Origin: a virus
Direction: 5' to 3' (one strand)
DNA: 24,032 nt
Virus record (IMG/VR): IMGVR_UViG_3300049460_000386
Location: 1-24,032 of that record
Part shown: one piece after another, positions 5,029-12,591 of the stretch
Layout: each line of letters opens with the position of its first letter
Position numbering within the stretch: position 1 is the stretch's first letter
Made by a program: the position numbers and the translations under genes
The notes under the pieces: generated by a model
What the model was told of the DNA's origin: nothing
Seen by the model: only the letters and a program-made list of their open reading frames with translations
The model's database searches: none

Positions 5029-6512
5029 TGGCTCGTCAGTATCCAACCTTGGGTCGCAGCGGTTTCTTGATTCCGTCGAACATCAAGGCCAGCTATGAAG
5101 GGGCTGCCGAAGGGCGCCGCTCTGCCAGTTGGGATGCGCCCGACGCCGGTTTCAACAGCATTGCCATTCCGGCATTGCGCAACCTGCGTTCGCGTTCCCG
5201 GGCCGCGGTGCGCAACGATCCATACGCCTTCAACATCATCGACAAGCGGGTCAGCAACCTGATCGGTACCGGTATCACGCCGCGGCCGAAAACCCAGGAC
5301 GACGAGCTTCGGCATCTGCTGCAGGAACTTTGGGCCGATTGGGTCGAAGAGTCTGACGCCGATGGTCTGACCGACTTTTATGGGCAGCAGGCGCTGATCG
5401 CCCGAACGGTAGAAACGGCCGGCGAATGTTTTGTCCGCCTGCGCCCGCGCAGCCTCGATGAGGGGCTGACGGTGCCGCTGCAACTCCAGGTACTGGCGCC
5501 GGAGTTTGTGCCGCACGACAAGTTCGAAATGGCCCGTAACGGCAACATCATTCGTGCCGGCATTGAGTTCAGTCCGGACAGTCGCCGGGTCGCGTATTGG
5601 ATGTACCGCTCGCATCCCGGTGATGCCTCCTCAACGAACAGTGGCTACAACCAGCTGGTGCGTGTACCGGCCAGTCAGGTGCTGCACATTTTTGAGCCGG
5701 TCGAACCGGGTCAGTTGCGCGGTCTGCCGCGCTTATCGCCGGTGCTTAAACGCCTGCGCAGCCTGGACAACTACGACGATGCGGTGTTGTTCCGTCAGGA
5801 GGTGGCCAACCTGTTCGCCGGTTTCATCAAAAAGCCTTCGCCGGATGACATCCAGACCCCAGTCGACCCGGTGACCGGTGCGCCGCTGAACCTCGCCTCG
5901 GATGGTTTCACGCCCATGGTCGCGTTAGAGCCCGGGACCATGCAGGAGTTGTTGCCGGGGGAGGAGGTCGAGTTTTCCACGCCGCCGGATGCCGGCAACA
6001 ACTATCCGGATTTCATGCGTCAGCAATTGATGGCAGCGGCGGCTGGTGCCGGAATGCCGTACGAAATCCTCACCGGTGATATGCGCGAAGTGAATGACCG
6101 CGCACTGCGGGTGGTGCTCACCGAGTTCCGGCGTCGACTGGAGCAGCTGCAATTTGGTGTGTATGTGCACCAGTTGTGCCGCCCGGTGCGGGCTGCGTGG
6201 CTGGACATGGCCGTGCTCAGTGGTGCCGTGCGGTTGCCGGACTACGCCCAGCGCCGCCGTGAGTATCTGCGTACACGCTGGGTGCCCCAAGGCTGGGCGT
6301 ACATTCATCCGGTTCAGGATGTTCAGTCACGCACGATGGAAGTTAACGCCGGCTTTGCCTCGCGCAGCGAAATGGTCCTGCGCACCGGCTATGACGCCGA
6401 AACGGTGGACGAAGAAAACGCCGCCGATGCCGAGCGGGCTCGGGGCAAAGGTCTTAATTACAGCACGCTCGTCGAACTGCTTCAGGCGTTCGACGACCAG
6501 GAGCAAGCATGA
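5028..6512 (+). CDS. B: Phage portal protein, lambda gpB family
   Basis: Forms the dodecameric ring at one capsid vertex through which DNA enters and leaves, and to which terminase and then the tail dock. The 494-residue product is typical for the lambda portal family (PF05136). It has the N-terminal block RRSASWDAP, the stretch RSRAAVRNDPYAFNIIDKRV near residue 60, and the helical core around PRLSPVLKRLRSLDNYDDAV (about 238-257). The conserved late block includes AAAAGAGMPYEILTGDMREV (about 338-357). The C-terminal part (VQDVQSRTMEVNAGFASRSE) also fits. It overlaps gpW by 1 bp and the protease gene by 4 bp (ATGA), giving a coupled head operon. Confidence 0.96.
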   Translation: MARQYPTLGRSGFLIPSNIKASYEGAAEGRRSASWDAPDAGFNSIAIPALRNLRSRSRAAVRNDPYAFNIIDKRVSNLIGTGITPRPKTQDDELRHLLQELWADWVEESDADGLTDFYGQQALIARTVETAGECFVRLRPRSLDEGLTVPLQLQVLAPEFVPHDKFEMARNGNIIRAGIEFSPDSRRVAYWMYRSHPGDASSTNSGYNQLVRVPASQVLHIFEPVEPGQLRGLPRLSPVLKRLRSLDNYDDAVLFRQEVANLFAGFIKKPSPDDIQTPVDPVTGAPLNLASDGFTPMVALEPGTMQELLPGEEVEFSTPPDAGNNYPDFMRQQLMAAAAGAGMPYEILTGDMREVNDRALRVVLTEFRRRLEQLQFGVYVHQLCRPVRAAWLDMAVLSGAVRLPDYAQRRREYLRTRWVPQGWAYIHPVQDVQSRTMEVNAGFASRSEMVLRTGYDAETVDEENAADAERARGKGLNYSTLVELLQAFDDQEQA

Positions 6513-7663
6513 GCAAGAACACGCCTCCGCGCATTTTAAACAAGGCCGGCCAGCAGGTGCCGGTGCAGGACAAAAGTTGGTACGCCGTGCACGCCAGTGG
6601 TGAAGCCACCGAGCGGGTGATCGAAGTCTTTGTGTACGGCGAGATCGGCACCTGGGGCATTACGGCCAGTCAGTTCATGCAGGATCTGCGCGCCGTCGAT
6701 GACGGCGTGTCACCGGTGATCGCGGCGTTCAACAGTATCGGCGGGGATCTGTTTGACGGATTGGCCATGCACAACACCTTGTCGCGGCTGGGCGAGCGTT
6801 GCACGGCCCGTATTGATGCCTTGGCCGCGAGCGCGGCGAGTGTTGCCGTGTGCGGTGCCCACAAGGTGGTGATCGCGTCGAATGCCATGCTGATGATCCA
6901 CAATCCATGGACCTATGCGGCCGGCGATGCCGACAGCTTTCGCAAGGTGGCCGATGTCCTTGACCAAACCATGGAAGCGATCATTGCAGCATACAAGGCC
7001 AAGGCACCCACCATCAATGAGGCAGAGCTGCGCGATATGGTGGCCGCTGAAACCTGGTTGACCGCCAAGGAAGCGGTGGCCCTGGGGCTGGCCGATGAAG
7101 TGGGTGACGGCGTTCAGATCAAGGCGTGTCTGGGGCAGGGCGGAGTGATGCAGCGTTACCAGCACACCCCAGCTGAATTACTGGCCCAGCTCAATGAGTC
7201 GCCTGAGCCAGCTCCGCAGTCGGAGCCGGAGCCAAACGATCTACCCGCGCATGTGGTCGATTCGGCCAAGCTGGCGTTGTTGATCACTCAACGTTGCGCC
7301 GAGTCGGGGATCAGCAACCTGGTCGCGCCGTTGCTCAGTTCGACCCAGCTTGAAAGCGAAGAGATAGTCCTGGCGGGGCTGACCCGGGCCAAGGCGGTGC
7401 ATGACCTGTGTGTCGCGGCACGATTGCCAGAACTCAGTGCCGAGTACGTGGCCGCGGGGCTGGATGAGTCCGCGGTACGCGCGCGGTTGTTCGACAAGAT
7501 CGTCAGCAGCGGCAACGGTTTCGAAATCGATAACAGCGTGCCCCTCAACGATGACCCAGCACCGAAGGTGCAGGCGAAACAACCGAATCCTTCTTCGATC
7601 TGGGCAGCCCGTCAGGCCGCCCATGCGGGGCAATCCAACAGTGCCAAAGGAGCACGAGCATGA
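6509..7663 (+). CDS. C: ClpP-like head maturation protease with C-terminal scaffold-like region
   Basis: Prohead protease of the lambda gpC type, with a ClpP-fold serine peptidase over about residues 30-205. The oxyanion-side motif reads NSIGGD (75-80), where most relatives have NSPGGD. The nucleophile is probably Ser108 in ALAASAAS, the general base His131 in MLMIHNPW, and the acidic residue lies near 181 in AETWLTAKEAV. A Pro/Glu-rich linker (about 228-246) joins a helical C-terminal domain (about 247-384). In lambda the corresponding region is also made separately as the scaffold Nu3 from an internal start. An in-frame ATG at 7148 (codon 214) just before the linker is a candidate, but its SD spacing is poor. 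The ATG overlaps the portal stop (ATGA), and the stop overlaps the decoration gene the same way. Confidence 0.94.
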   Translation: MSKNTPPRILNKAGQQVPVQDKSWYAVHASGEATERVIEVFVYGEIGTWGITASQFMQDLRAVDDGVSPVIAAFNSIGGDLFDGLAMHNTLSRLGERCTARIDALAASAASVAVCGAHKVVIASNAMLMIHNPWTYAAGDADSFRKVADVLDQTMEAIIAAYKAKAPTINEAELRDMVAAETWLTAKEAVALGLADEVGDGVQIKACLGQGGVMQRYQHTPAELLAQLNESPEPAPQSEPEPNDLPAHVVDSAKLALLITQRCAESGISNLVAPLLSSTQLESEEIVLAGLTRAKAVHDLCVAARLPELSAEYVAAGLDESAVRARLFDKIVSSGNGFEIDNSVPLNDDPAPKVQAKQPNPSSIWAARQAAHAGQSNSAKGARA

Positions 7664-8004
7664 CTGTAAAGTACGAAACGCTACACGCTGGCGAGTTTCT
7701 GCTCTCCGAAGGGGTCGGAAAGATCTCTCGTGAATCCATTCTGGTCGCCGCCGGTGCCGCACTGAATGCCGGCCAGGTGCTGGGACTGGTCACGGCGACC
7801 AATGAGTTTGCGCCCTACGATCCCGCCGCTACCGACGGTACCGAAGTGGCGGCCTGCATCCTCTACGGGCCACTGGGCGAATCGACCGAAGAGCGTCGTG
7901 CCAGCGCCGTGGTGCGGCTGGCCGAGGTTAGCGAGGTACATTTGACCGGTTTCGATGCTGACGCGGAAGCCGCCTTGGCGGCTCAATTTGTGATTGCCCG
8001 CTAA
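7660..8004 (+). CDS. Head decoration protein, lambda gpD family
   Basis: Trimeric protein that binds the outer surface of the expanded capsid and stabilises it. The 114-residue length equals the family norm (PF02924; lambda gpD is 110). Conserved features are the LVAAGAALNAGQVLGLVT segment after a short, partly disordered N-terminus, the APYDPAATDGTEVAACILYG strand region, and the VVRLAEV strand with a C-terminal helix (DADAEAALAAQFVIAR). It is coupled by ATGA to the protease gene and separated from the capsid gene by a terminator hairpin. That arrangement fits the need for large, roughly equal amounts of decoration and capsid proteins. Confidence 0.93.
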   Translation: MTVKYETLHAGEFLLSEGVGKISRESILVAAGAALNAGQVLGLVTATNEFAPYDPAATDGTEVAACILYGPLGESTEERRASAVVRLAEVSEVHLTGFDADAEAALAAQFVIAR

Positions 8005-8024
8005 GTCCAGCCCCCCTTTATCCC

Positions 8025-8049
8025 AACCCCGCCTTGTGCGGGGTTTTGC
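8025..8049 (+). terminator. Terminator hairpin directly upstream of the capsid gene SD
   Basis: AACCCCGC (8025-8032) and GCGGGGTT (8038-8045) form a perfect 8-bp stem with a 5-nt loop, followed by TTTTGCTTTTC. The capsid SD (TGGAG, about 8054-8058) follows within 10 bp. It lies inside the structural operon, so partial readthrough or antitermination is needed. The same layout recurs at 11113, 15895 and 21483. Confidence 0.8.
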
Positions 8050-8068
8050 TTTTCTGGAGAGTCCCTTC

Positions 8069-9064
8069 ATGGCCGACATTGGCATTTTTACCGACGATGT
8101 TTTTTCCGTGTCTTCGCTGACCGCAGCGATCAATGAGCAGGAATACTTGCCGGGCCGCATCAGCAGCCTGGGCCTGTTTCGCGAGGAAGGCATCAGCACC
8201 CTGACCGTGCAGATCGAAAAGGACGGCAACACCCTAGCCCTGGTGCCGGCGGGTGAGCGTGGTACCTCGGGTCTGGTCGTGGGTGCAAGCAAGCGTCAGA
8301 TGATCCCGTTCAACACCGTGCACTTGCCGCAGCGTTTCACCATCAAGGCTGACGAGATCCAGGGCATTCGTGCCTTTGGTACGACGACCGAACTGCAGGC
8401 TGTGCAGGGGGTAGTGAACACGCGCCTGAGCAAAGCCAAGCGCCAGCTCGATGCCACCCATGAGTTCCAACGCATGGGCGCGCTGAACGGCTTGGTACTG
8501 GACGCTGACGGCTCGACGGTCCTGCTGAACATTTACCAGGCGTTTGGTGTGCAACAACAAAGCCTGTCCATGGGCCTGAACGACTCGGCCACCAAAATCC
8601 GGGTCAAGTGCGCCGAAGCGCTGGACATGCAGGACGATGAACTGGGCAGCGTCACCAGCTCGGGCGCGCGGGCTTTCTGCGGCAAGAATTTCTGGAACAA
8701 GCTGATCACGCACAAATCGGTTGAGGAGACCTACCTCAATACGATCCAGGCCGCGGAATTGCGTGGCGATGCGCGGGACAGTTTCGAGCTGGGCGGCATC
8801 GTCTGGGAGCGCTATCGCGGGCGCATCGCTGGCGTGTCGTTTATCCACGACGATCAGGCGTTGTTGATTCCGGAAGGCGTACCGGATCTGTACATCTCTT
8901 GCTTTGCTCCGGCGGACTACATGGAAACGGCCAACACTCAAGGCCTGCCGTATTACAGCAAGCTGGAGCCATTGCCGTTCAACAAGGGAATGGCCGGTGA
9001 AGCGCAGTCCAACCCGTTGCACCTGTGCACGCGTCCTCGGGCGCAGATCCTGCTGACGCTCTGA
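8069..9064 (+). CDS. E: Major capsid protein, lambda gpE family
   Basis: Main shell protein of the icosahedral head. The 331-residue product fits the lambda E family (PF03864; lambda gpE is 341). Features seen are the N-terminal segment with FSVSSLTAAINEQEYLPGRI, the block LVPAGERGTSG, the helix-rich stretch FTIKADEIQGIRAFGTTTEL (about residues 91-110), and the late strand DLYISCFAPADYMETANTQG followed by LPYYSKLEPLPFNKGMAGEA. The start at 8069 follows a TGGAG SD at about 8054; longer in-frame starts from 7994 would run through the terminator hairpin and are rejected. The ORF is the only long open frame here and shows the expected codon bias. Confidence 0.96.
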   Translation: MADIGIFTDDVFSVSSLTAAINEQEYLPGRISSLGLFREEGISTLTVQIEKDGNTLALVPAGERGTSGLVVGASKRQMIPFNTVHLPQRFTIKADEIQGIRAFGTTTELQAVQGVVNTRLSKAKRQLDATHEFQRMGALNGLVLDADGSTVLLNIYQAFGVQQQSLSMGLNDSATKIRVKCAEALDMQDDELGSVTSSGARAFCGKNFWNKLITHKSVEETYLNTIQAAELRGDARDSFELGGIVWERYRGRIAGVSFIHDDQALLIPEGVPDLYISCFAPADYMETANTQGLPYYSKLEPLPFNKGMAGEAQSNPLHLCTRPRAQILLTL

Positions 9065-9066
9065 CC

Positions 9067-9381
9067 ATGGCCTTTCGAGACCTGGTCGAGGCAATCGACA
9101 GTGTGGTGTTCGACACCCTAGCCGATGTTGGTTTCATCGAAGGCCGTTGCGTGCTGGGCATGTTCTCGGCGCCTTGGTTGCAACCCAAGGTCGGGCGCTT
9201 GAACACCGGTCTGCGCGAGCCGTGTTTCCACATTCGCGTGGCCGATGCCGCAGGCGTGGAAAAAGCGCACACGGTGCTCATCGACTTACCAACCCTGGAC
9301 GGTGGTGGCGAGTACACCCTGATTCACCTGGAACCGGCGGGTGATGGTCTGGTGGCGTTGGCCTTGAGGTTAAAAGCATGA
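9067..9381 (+). CDS. Head-tail joining protein, lambda FII-like
   Basis: Small head completion protein (104 aa) of the FII/Phage_attach type (PF05354). In lambda, FII adds after gpW and forms the surface to which the tail attaches. Support comes from length, position directly after the capsid gene, and a beta-rich C-terminal half: FHIRVADAAGVEKAHTVLID, a Gly-rich turn (LDGGGEY) and a final strand HLEPAGDGLVALALRL. The start is 2 bp after the capsid stop; longer in-frame starts would overlap the capsid gene. It ends in an ATGA overlap with the next gene. Because this phage has a P2-type tail, this protein would have to adapt a lambda-type head to that tail. Confidence 0.75.
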   Translation: MAFRDLVEAIDSVVFDTLADVGFIEGRCVLGMFSAPWLQPKVGRLNTGLREPCFHIRVADAAGVEKAHTVLIDLPTLDGGGEYTLIHLEPAGDGLVALALRLKA

Positions 9382-10013
9382 GTGCCGTGCCGGTTTCTCT
9401 GCAGTTTTCCGCAGACGATATGCAGGCTTTTAATCAGTTGGCCAAGGTGATGCCCAAGGCCGCTGCTGCGGCGCAACGACGGGCGATCAACAAGACGTTG
9501 GGCTGGCTGGCCACACACATGGCGCGCGATGTCAGCAAGCAGGAGCGAATCGCCGTCCGCGCGGTGCGTCAGCGCCTGCGCAGCTATCCCATCAAAGGCC
9601 ACGGGCAGTTGGGCAAACTCTGGTTCGGCACCAACCCGATGGAGGCTAGCCGGATTGGCAGTCCTCGGCAGGGCAAGGCCGGTGTCTCGGTGGCGGGGCG
9701 GCGCTACCAGGGCGCCTTCTACAAGCGTGTGTATGGCAACAAGGCCGATATCTGGATCCGTACCTCCAGCAAGTACTTCAACCCGGACGACTATCCCGGC
9801 AGCAGCGCGTCCACGGGCGGCGGCACGAGTTCGGGCTGGATCGCGGAACACGACAATCGTTTTCCATTGGCCAAGGCCAAGGTCTCACTCGAAGACGTTG
9901 AAGGGCCGTTTTACACCTGGGCCAACAAGGCCGACGAACGTCTGCTGGTCGTGTTCAGGCAAGAGATGAACTTTGAACTGCATAAATACCTGAAGGGGAA
10001 CACCCGTGTCTGA
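9378..10013 (+). CDS. Tail completion protein, lambda minor tail protein Z family
   Basis: The 211-residue product resembles lambda minor tail protein Z (PF06763), which is needed for correct completion of the head-proximal end of the tail. Features are the N-terminal helical block (QAFNQLAKVMPKAAAAAQRR, AINKTLGWL), a basic segment (RAVRQRLRSYPIKG), and strands around KAGVSVAGRRYQGAFYKRVY. A Gly/Ser-rich loop (about 142-155: PGSSASTGGGTSSG) and a C-terminal helix (DERLLVVFRQEMNFELHKYL) follow. It begins in an ATGA overlap with the FII-like gene and overlaps the following gene by 8 bp. It marks the end of the lambda-like part of the cluster. Confidence 0.85.
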   Translation: MSAVPVSLQFSADDMQAFNQLAKVMPKAAAAAQRRAINKTLGWLATHMARDVSKQERIAVRAVRQRLRSYPIKGHGQLGKLWFGTNPMEASRIGSPRQGKAGVSVAGRRYQGAFYKRVYGNKADIWIRTSSKYFNPDDYPGSSASTGGGTSSGWIAEHDNRFPLAKAKVSLEDVEGPFYTWANKADERLLVVFRQEMNFELHKYLKGNTRV

Positions 10014-10569
10014 TCCTGCCTTTTCCTTGGATGCGTTGTATGCGGCCATCGAGGAGCACATCCGCCAAGCGCTGCCGACGGTGCGCTTTGTGGCGACCTG
10101 TCCGGACATTCAGGACCGGGTGGCACTGCCGGCGGTGTTCCTGGAACCGGTGGAGTTTGAACCCGGGCAAGACATCGGTACCGGTGAAACGGTGCTGGTC
10201 CAACGCTTTGAAGCGCGGGTCATTGTTGCGCCCGAGTTGGCCCGTCACCAGCAACTGGGTGCGCAGTTGGCGGCACAGATCGCCGTTTTGCTTCGGGGAC
10301 AGACATGGGGACTGGACAAGGTCGAGCAGGCGCAGTTCGTGGCCTCACGTCAGGACTGGACCAAACCGGAGCTGGATGGCTACACCGTGTGGATGGTGGA
10401 GTGGACCCAACAGATCTACCTCGGTGAGGTTGAATGGTTATGGCCAGTCGAACCGCCGGGTTCCCTGTACCTGAACGTCGATGGCTGCACCGGTACCGGC
10501 AATGAAGATCACTACTTTCAACCAGAGGATCTGGCATGGGATACGCCAGCGCTGAACACGACCGGATGA
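10006..10569 (+). CDS. Probable tail terminator/completion protein, hypothetical
   Basis: No firm family name. The 187-residue product begins with a helix (DALYAAIEEHIRQALPTVRF), then DIQDRVALPAVFLEPVEFEP, the segment GTGETVLVQRFEARVIV and a second helix (RHQQLGAQLAAQIAVLL). It ends with a beta-rich part (ELDGYTVWMVEWTQQIYLGE) and an acidic tail. A helix plus beta-sheet layout of this size, placed between a tail completion gene and the spike gene, is like tail terminator proteins, and I recall similar hypothetical proteins at this place in other proteobacterial phages. In P2 the corresponding slot holds R and S (tail completion). The start is GTG at 10006, within the end of the previous gene. 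The end overlaps gpV by 34 bp, so all three genes are coupled. Confidence 0.65.
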   Translation: MSDPAFSLDALYAAIEEHIRQALPTVRFVATCPDIQDRVALPAVFLEPVEFEPGQDIGTGETVLVQRFEARVIVAPELARHQQLGAQLAAQIAVLLRGQTWGLDKVEQAQFVASRQDWTKPELDGYTVWMVEWTQQIYLGEVEWLWPVEPPGSLYLNVDGCTGTGNEDHYFQPEDLAWDTPALNTTG

Positions 10570-11096
10570 TCGCTGCGATGCTGCTGCCTTGCGTGGTGGT
10601 CGGCGTCGATCTGAGTGCCGGCCGGGTGCGGGTCAAGGCCGGTACCTGGATCAGTGCCTGGGTGCGTTGGCATAGTTTGGCCGCGGGCAAGGCACGTCAT
10701 TGGCGTGCGCCGAGCACGGGGGAGCAGGGCGTGTTGTTCAGCCCCAGTGGAGACCCGGCCATGGGCACCTTTATCCCGGGGCTGTATGGCAACGCCGGAA
10801 CGCCGCCGGACAACCGCGATCACGTCGAGGCGTGGTACTTCGACGACGGCGGCTCACTGGTTTACGACTGGGCAGCCGGCAGCTACAGCATCGCGTTACC
10901 CGACGGCAGTAGCGCGACCATCACAGTCGGGGGCTCGCAGTTTGAAGTCACGCCGGCTCAAGTGCGGGTGACGGCCAGCCAGATCACCCTGGCGGGTGAG
11001 GTGAGCATCGACGGTGCGTTGAGTGTATCCGGCGACATCACCGGCGCGGGCACGATCATGGATGCCGGGGGCAACAGCAGTAACCACTCGCATTGA
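10536..11096 (+). CDS. V: Baseplate spike protein gpV (P2-like)
   Basis: Trimeric membrane-piercing spike at the tip of the contractile tail (PF04717 family; P2 gpV is 211 aa, this is 186). The N-terminal OB-fold region reads MIAAMLLPCVVVGVDLSAGR and continues with WHSLAAGKARHWRAPSTGEQ and GVLFSPSGDP. It is followed by a repetitive beta-prism (SYSIALPDGSSATITVGGSQ, then ITLAGEVSIDGALSVSG). The last residues are NHSH: the HxH motif that in P2 gpV holds the apical iron ion (three chains, six His). GAGG at about 10524-10527 is the SD. It is the first gene of the P2-type tail block and ends just before a terminator hairpin. Confidence 0.93.
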   Translation: MGYASAEHDRMIAAMLLPCVVVGVDLSAGRVRVKAGTWISAWVRWHSLAAGKARHWRAPSTGEQGVLFSPSGDPAMGTFIPGLYGNAGTPPDNRDHVEAWYFDDGGSLVYDWAAGSYSIALPDGSSATITVGGSQFEVTPAQVRVTASQITLAGEVSIDGALSVSGDITGAGTIMDAGGNSSNHSH

Positions 11097-11112
11097 GTGA
11101 ACATTCACCTTC

Positions 11113-11135
11113 AGCCCGCCGCGTGTGGGCTTTTT
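11113..11135 (+). terminator. Terminator hairpin after gpV, before the 73-aa gene
   Basis: AGCCCGC (11113-11119) and GTGGGCT (11125-11131) form a 7-bp stem (one G-T wobble) with a 5-nt loop, followed by TTTTT. The next gene's SD (CTGGAG, about 11141-11146) follows at once, the same layout as at 8025, 15895 and 21483. Confidence 0.75.
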
Positions 11136-11153
11136 CATGCCTGGAGAAAAAGC

Positions 11154-11375
11154 ATGACAAGTAAAACCAAGGAAGTATCGGCCGCCAGTGAGGCGCCCGC
11201 GCCGGCCACGCTGAGTATCTTTCGCGACACCCTGTACACCTCGCGGGTGCTGATTCTGCTGGAGGCCGAGCGCACCTTGAAAGTGGAAAAGGGCCAGGTC
11301 GCGGTGGCGTCGGACGACACGGTCGCGATCGAGTATTTGCACGGGCGCAAGGATTTTGTCGCGGTCGAGGGCTGA
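11154..11375 (+). CDS. Hypothetical 73-aa protein between V and W
   Basis: Not assigned to a named family. The 73-residue product has a low-complexity Ala/Pro/Ser N-terminus (about 1-22: SAASEAPAPA), followed by a compact beta-rich region with IFRDTLYTSRVLILLEAERT and VEKGQVAVASDDTVAIEYL. CTGGAG precedes the ATG at the normal distance; the longer in-frame start at 11097 would lie before the terminator hairpin and is rejected. In P2 there is no gene between V and W, so this is an insertion specific to this tail type, possibly a baseplate accessory protein. Coding status is supported by SD, spacing (4 bp to the next gene) and codon bias. Confidence 0.7.
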   Translation: MTSKTKEVSAASEAPAPATLSIFRDTLYTSRVLILLEAERTLKVEKGQVAVASDDTVAIEYLHGRKDFVAVEG

Positions 11376-11379
11376 TCCC

Positions 11380-11715
11380 ATGATCGGGATGATCGGACTG
11401 GACCGCCGCACCGGCCAACTCATTTCCGGCCTCGATCACCTGCGCCAGTCCATCGAGGACATCTTGTCCACGCCGCTGGGCAGCCGGCGCATGCGCCCGG
11501 AGTACGGCAGCAAGCTGCGGCGCTTTGTCGACCTGCCGGTCAATGACGGCTGGAAAAGTGCCGTGCAGGCGGAAGTGGCCAGCACGCTCGGGCGTTGGGA
11601 GCCTCGCCTGAAACTTGGCCGGGTGCGCGCCGTGGCCATCCTCGACGGGCGTATCACCTTTGAACTGACCGGGCAGTACCTGGGCAGCGACGTGACTTTG
11701 GAGGTGTCCGCATGA
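11380..11715 (+). CDS. W: Baseplate wedge protein gpW (gp25-like, P2-like)
   Basis: Baseplate assembly protein of the GPW/gp25 family (PF04965), which joins baseplate wedges to the central hub and starts sheath polymerisation. The 111-residue length is usual. Recognised segments are MIGLDRRTGQLISGLDHLRQ, SIEDILSTPLGSRRMRPEYG (the family's best conserved stretch, with the RxMRPEYG block) and the C-terminal strand VTLEVSA. An in-frame ATG at 11356 lies inside the preceding gene; 11380, 4 bp after that gene, starts in register with the family's N-terminus. Its stop overlaps gpJ by ATGA. Confidence 0.94.
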   Translation: MIGMIGLDRRTGQLISGLDHLRQSIEDILSTPLGSRRMRPEYGSKLRRFVDLPVNDGWKSAVQAEVASTLGRWEPRLKLGRVRAVAILDGRITFELTGQYLGSDVTLEVSA

Positions 11716-12590
11716 CCATGGAACTGGCGGCCCTGCCGCCGCCGCAAGTGCTGGAGGACCTCGACTTTGAGGAGGTGTACCAGGAGAAACTGGAAGCCTT
11801 CCGCCTGAGCATGGGCGACAACTGGAGCGCAGAGCTGGAGAGCGACCCGGTGCTCAAGCTGATCGAGCAGGCCGCGTATGGCGCCTTGCAGAACCGGGCG
11901 CGGGTCAACGACGCCGGCAAGGCCTTGCTGTTGGCCCATGCCGAGCGGGCCGACCTCGATCACCTGGCCGCCAACGTCAACCTGCAACGCCTGGAGATTC
12001 AGGCCGGAGACCCGAGCACGGTGCCACCGACGCCACAGGTGCTTGAGGAAGACGATGCCCTGCGTGAGCGAGTGCAGCTGTCGTATGAGGGGCTGACCAC
12101 GGCGGGGCCGCGCAACAGCTACATCCTCCATGCGCGCAACGCCTCGGGCCTGGTGTCCGATGCCACGGCGGAAAGCCCGTCGCCGGCCGTGGTGGTGGTC
12201 ACGGTGCTCAGTCTGGAAGGCAGTGGCGCCGCTTCACCGGAACTGCTCGAACAGGTCCGCCTGCACCTGAATGACGAGGACGTGCGGCCGGTGGCCGATC
12301 GGCTCACGGTGCAGAGCGCCTTGGTTATCGACTACCGCATTGAAGCGGTGCTGTATCCGCAGGCACCGGGCCCGGAAAACGAAGCCTACCTGGCCGAAAG
12401 CCAGAAACGCCTGAGCGAGTGGATCAACCCGCGTCGTCGCCTGGGGCTGGAAGTGGCGCGCTCGGGGATCGATGCGCAGCTGCACGTTCCCGGCATCGCC
12501 CGGGTTGAGCTGCTGGGCTGGACCGATATCAGACCGACCAAGGCCGAGGCGGCGTATTGCACCGGCTACAGCGTGACGCTGGGGGCCTGA
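11712..12590 (+). CDS. J: Baseplate assembly protein gpJ (P2-like)
   Basis: Baseplate J family (PF04865), 292 residues against 302 for P2 gpJ; it forms the outer wedge of the baseplate. Conserved blocks are the N-terminal LPPPQVLEDLDFEEVYQEKL, the helix with DPVLKLIEQAAYGAL, and ARVNDAGKALLLAHAERADL followed by DHLAANVNLQRL. The central EDDALRERVQLSYEGLTTAG leads into GPRNSYILHA with VSDATAESPSPAVVVVTVLS, and the C-terminal part carries RRLGLEVARSGIDAQLHVPG. It is coupled to gpW (ATGA) and followed 1 bp later by gpI. Confidence 0.95.
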   Translation: MTMELAALPPPQVLEDLDFEEVYQEKLEAFRLSMGDNWSAELESDPVLKLIEQAAYGALQNRARVNDAGKALLLAHAERADLDHLAANVNLQRLEIQAGDPSTVPPTPQVLEEDDALRERVQLSYEGLTTAGPRNSYILHARNASGLVSDATAESPSPAVVVVTVLSLEGSGAASPELLEQVRLHLNDEDVRPVADRLTVQSALVIDYRIEAVLYPQAPGPENEAYLAESQKRLSEWINPRRRLGLEVARSGIDAQLHVPGIARVELLGWTDIRPTKAEAAYCTGYSVTLGA

Positions 12591-12591
12591 C

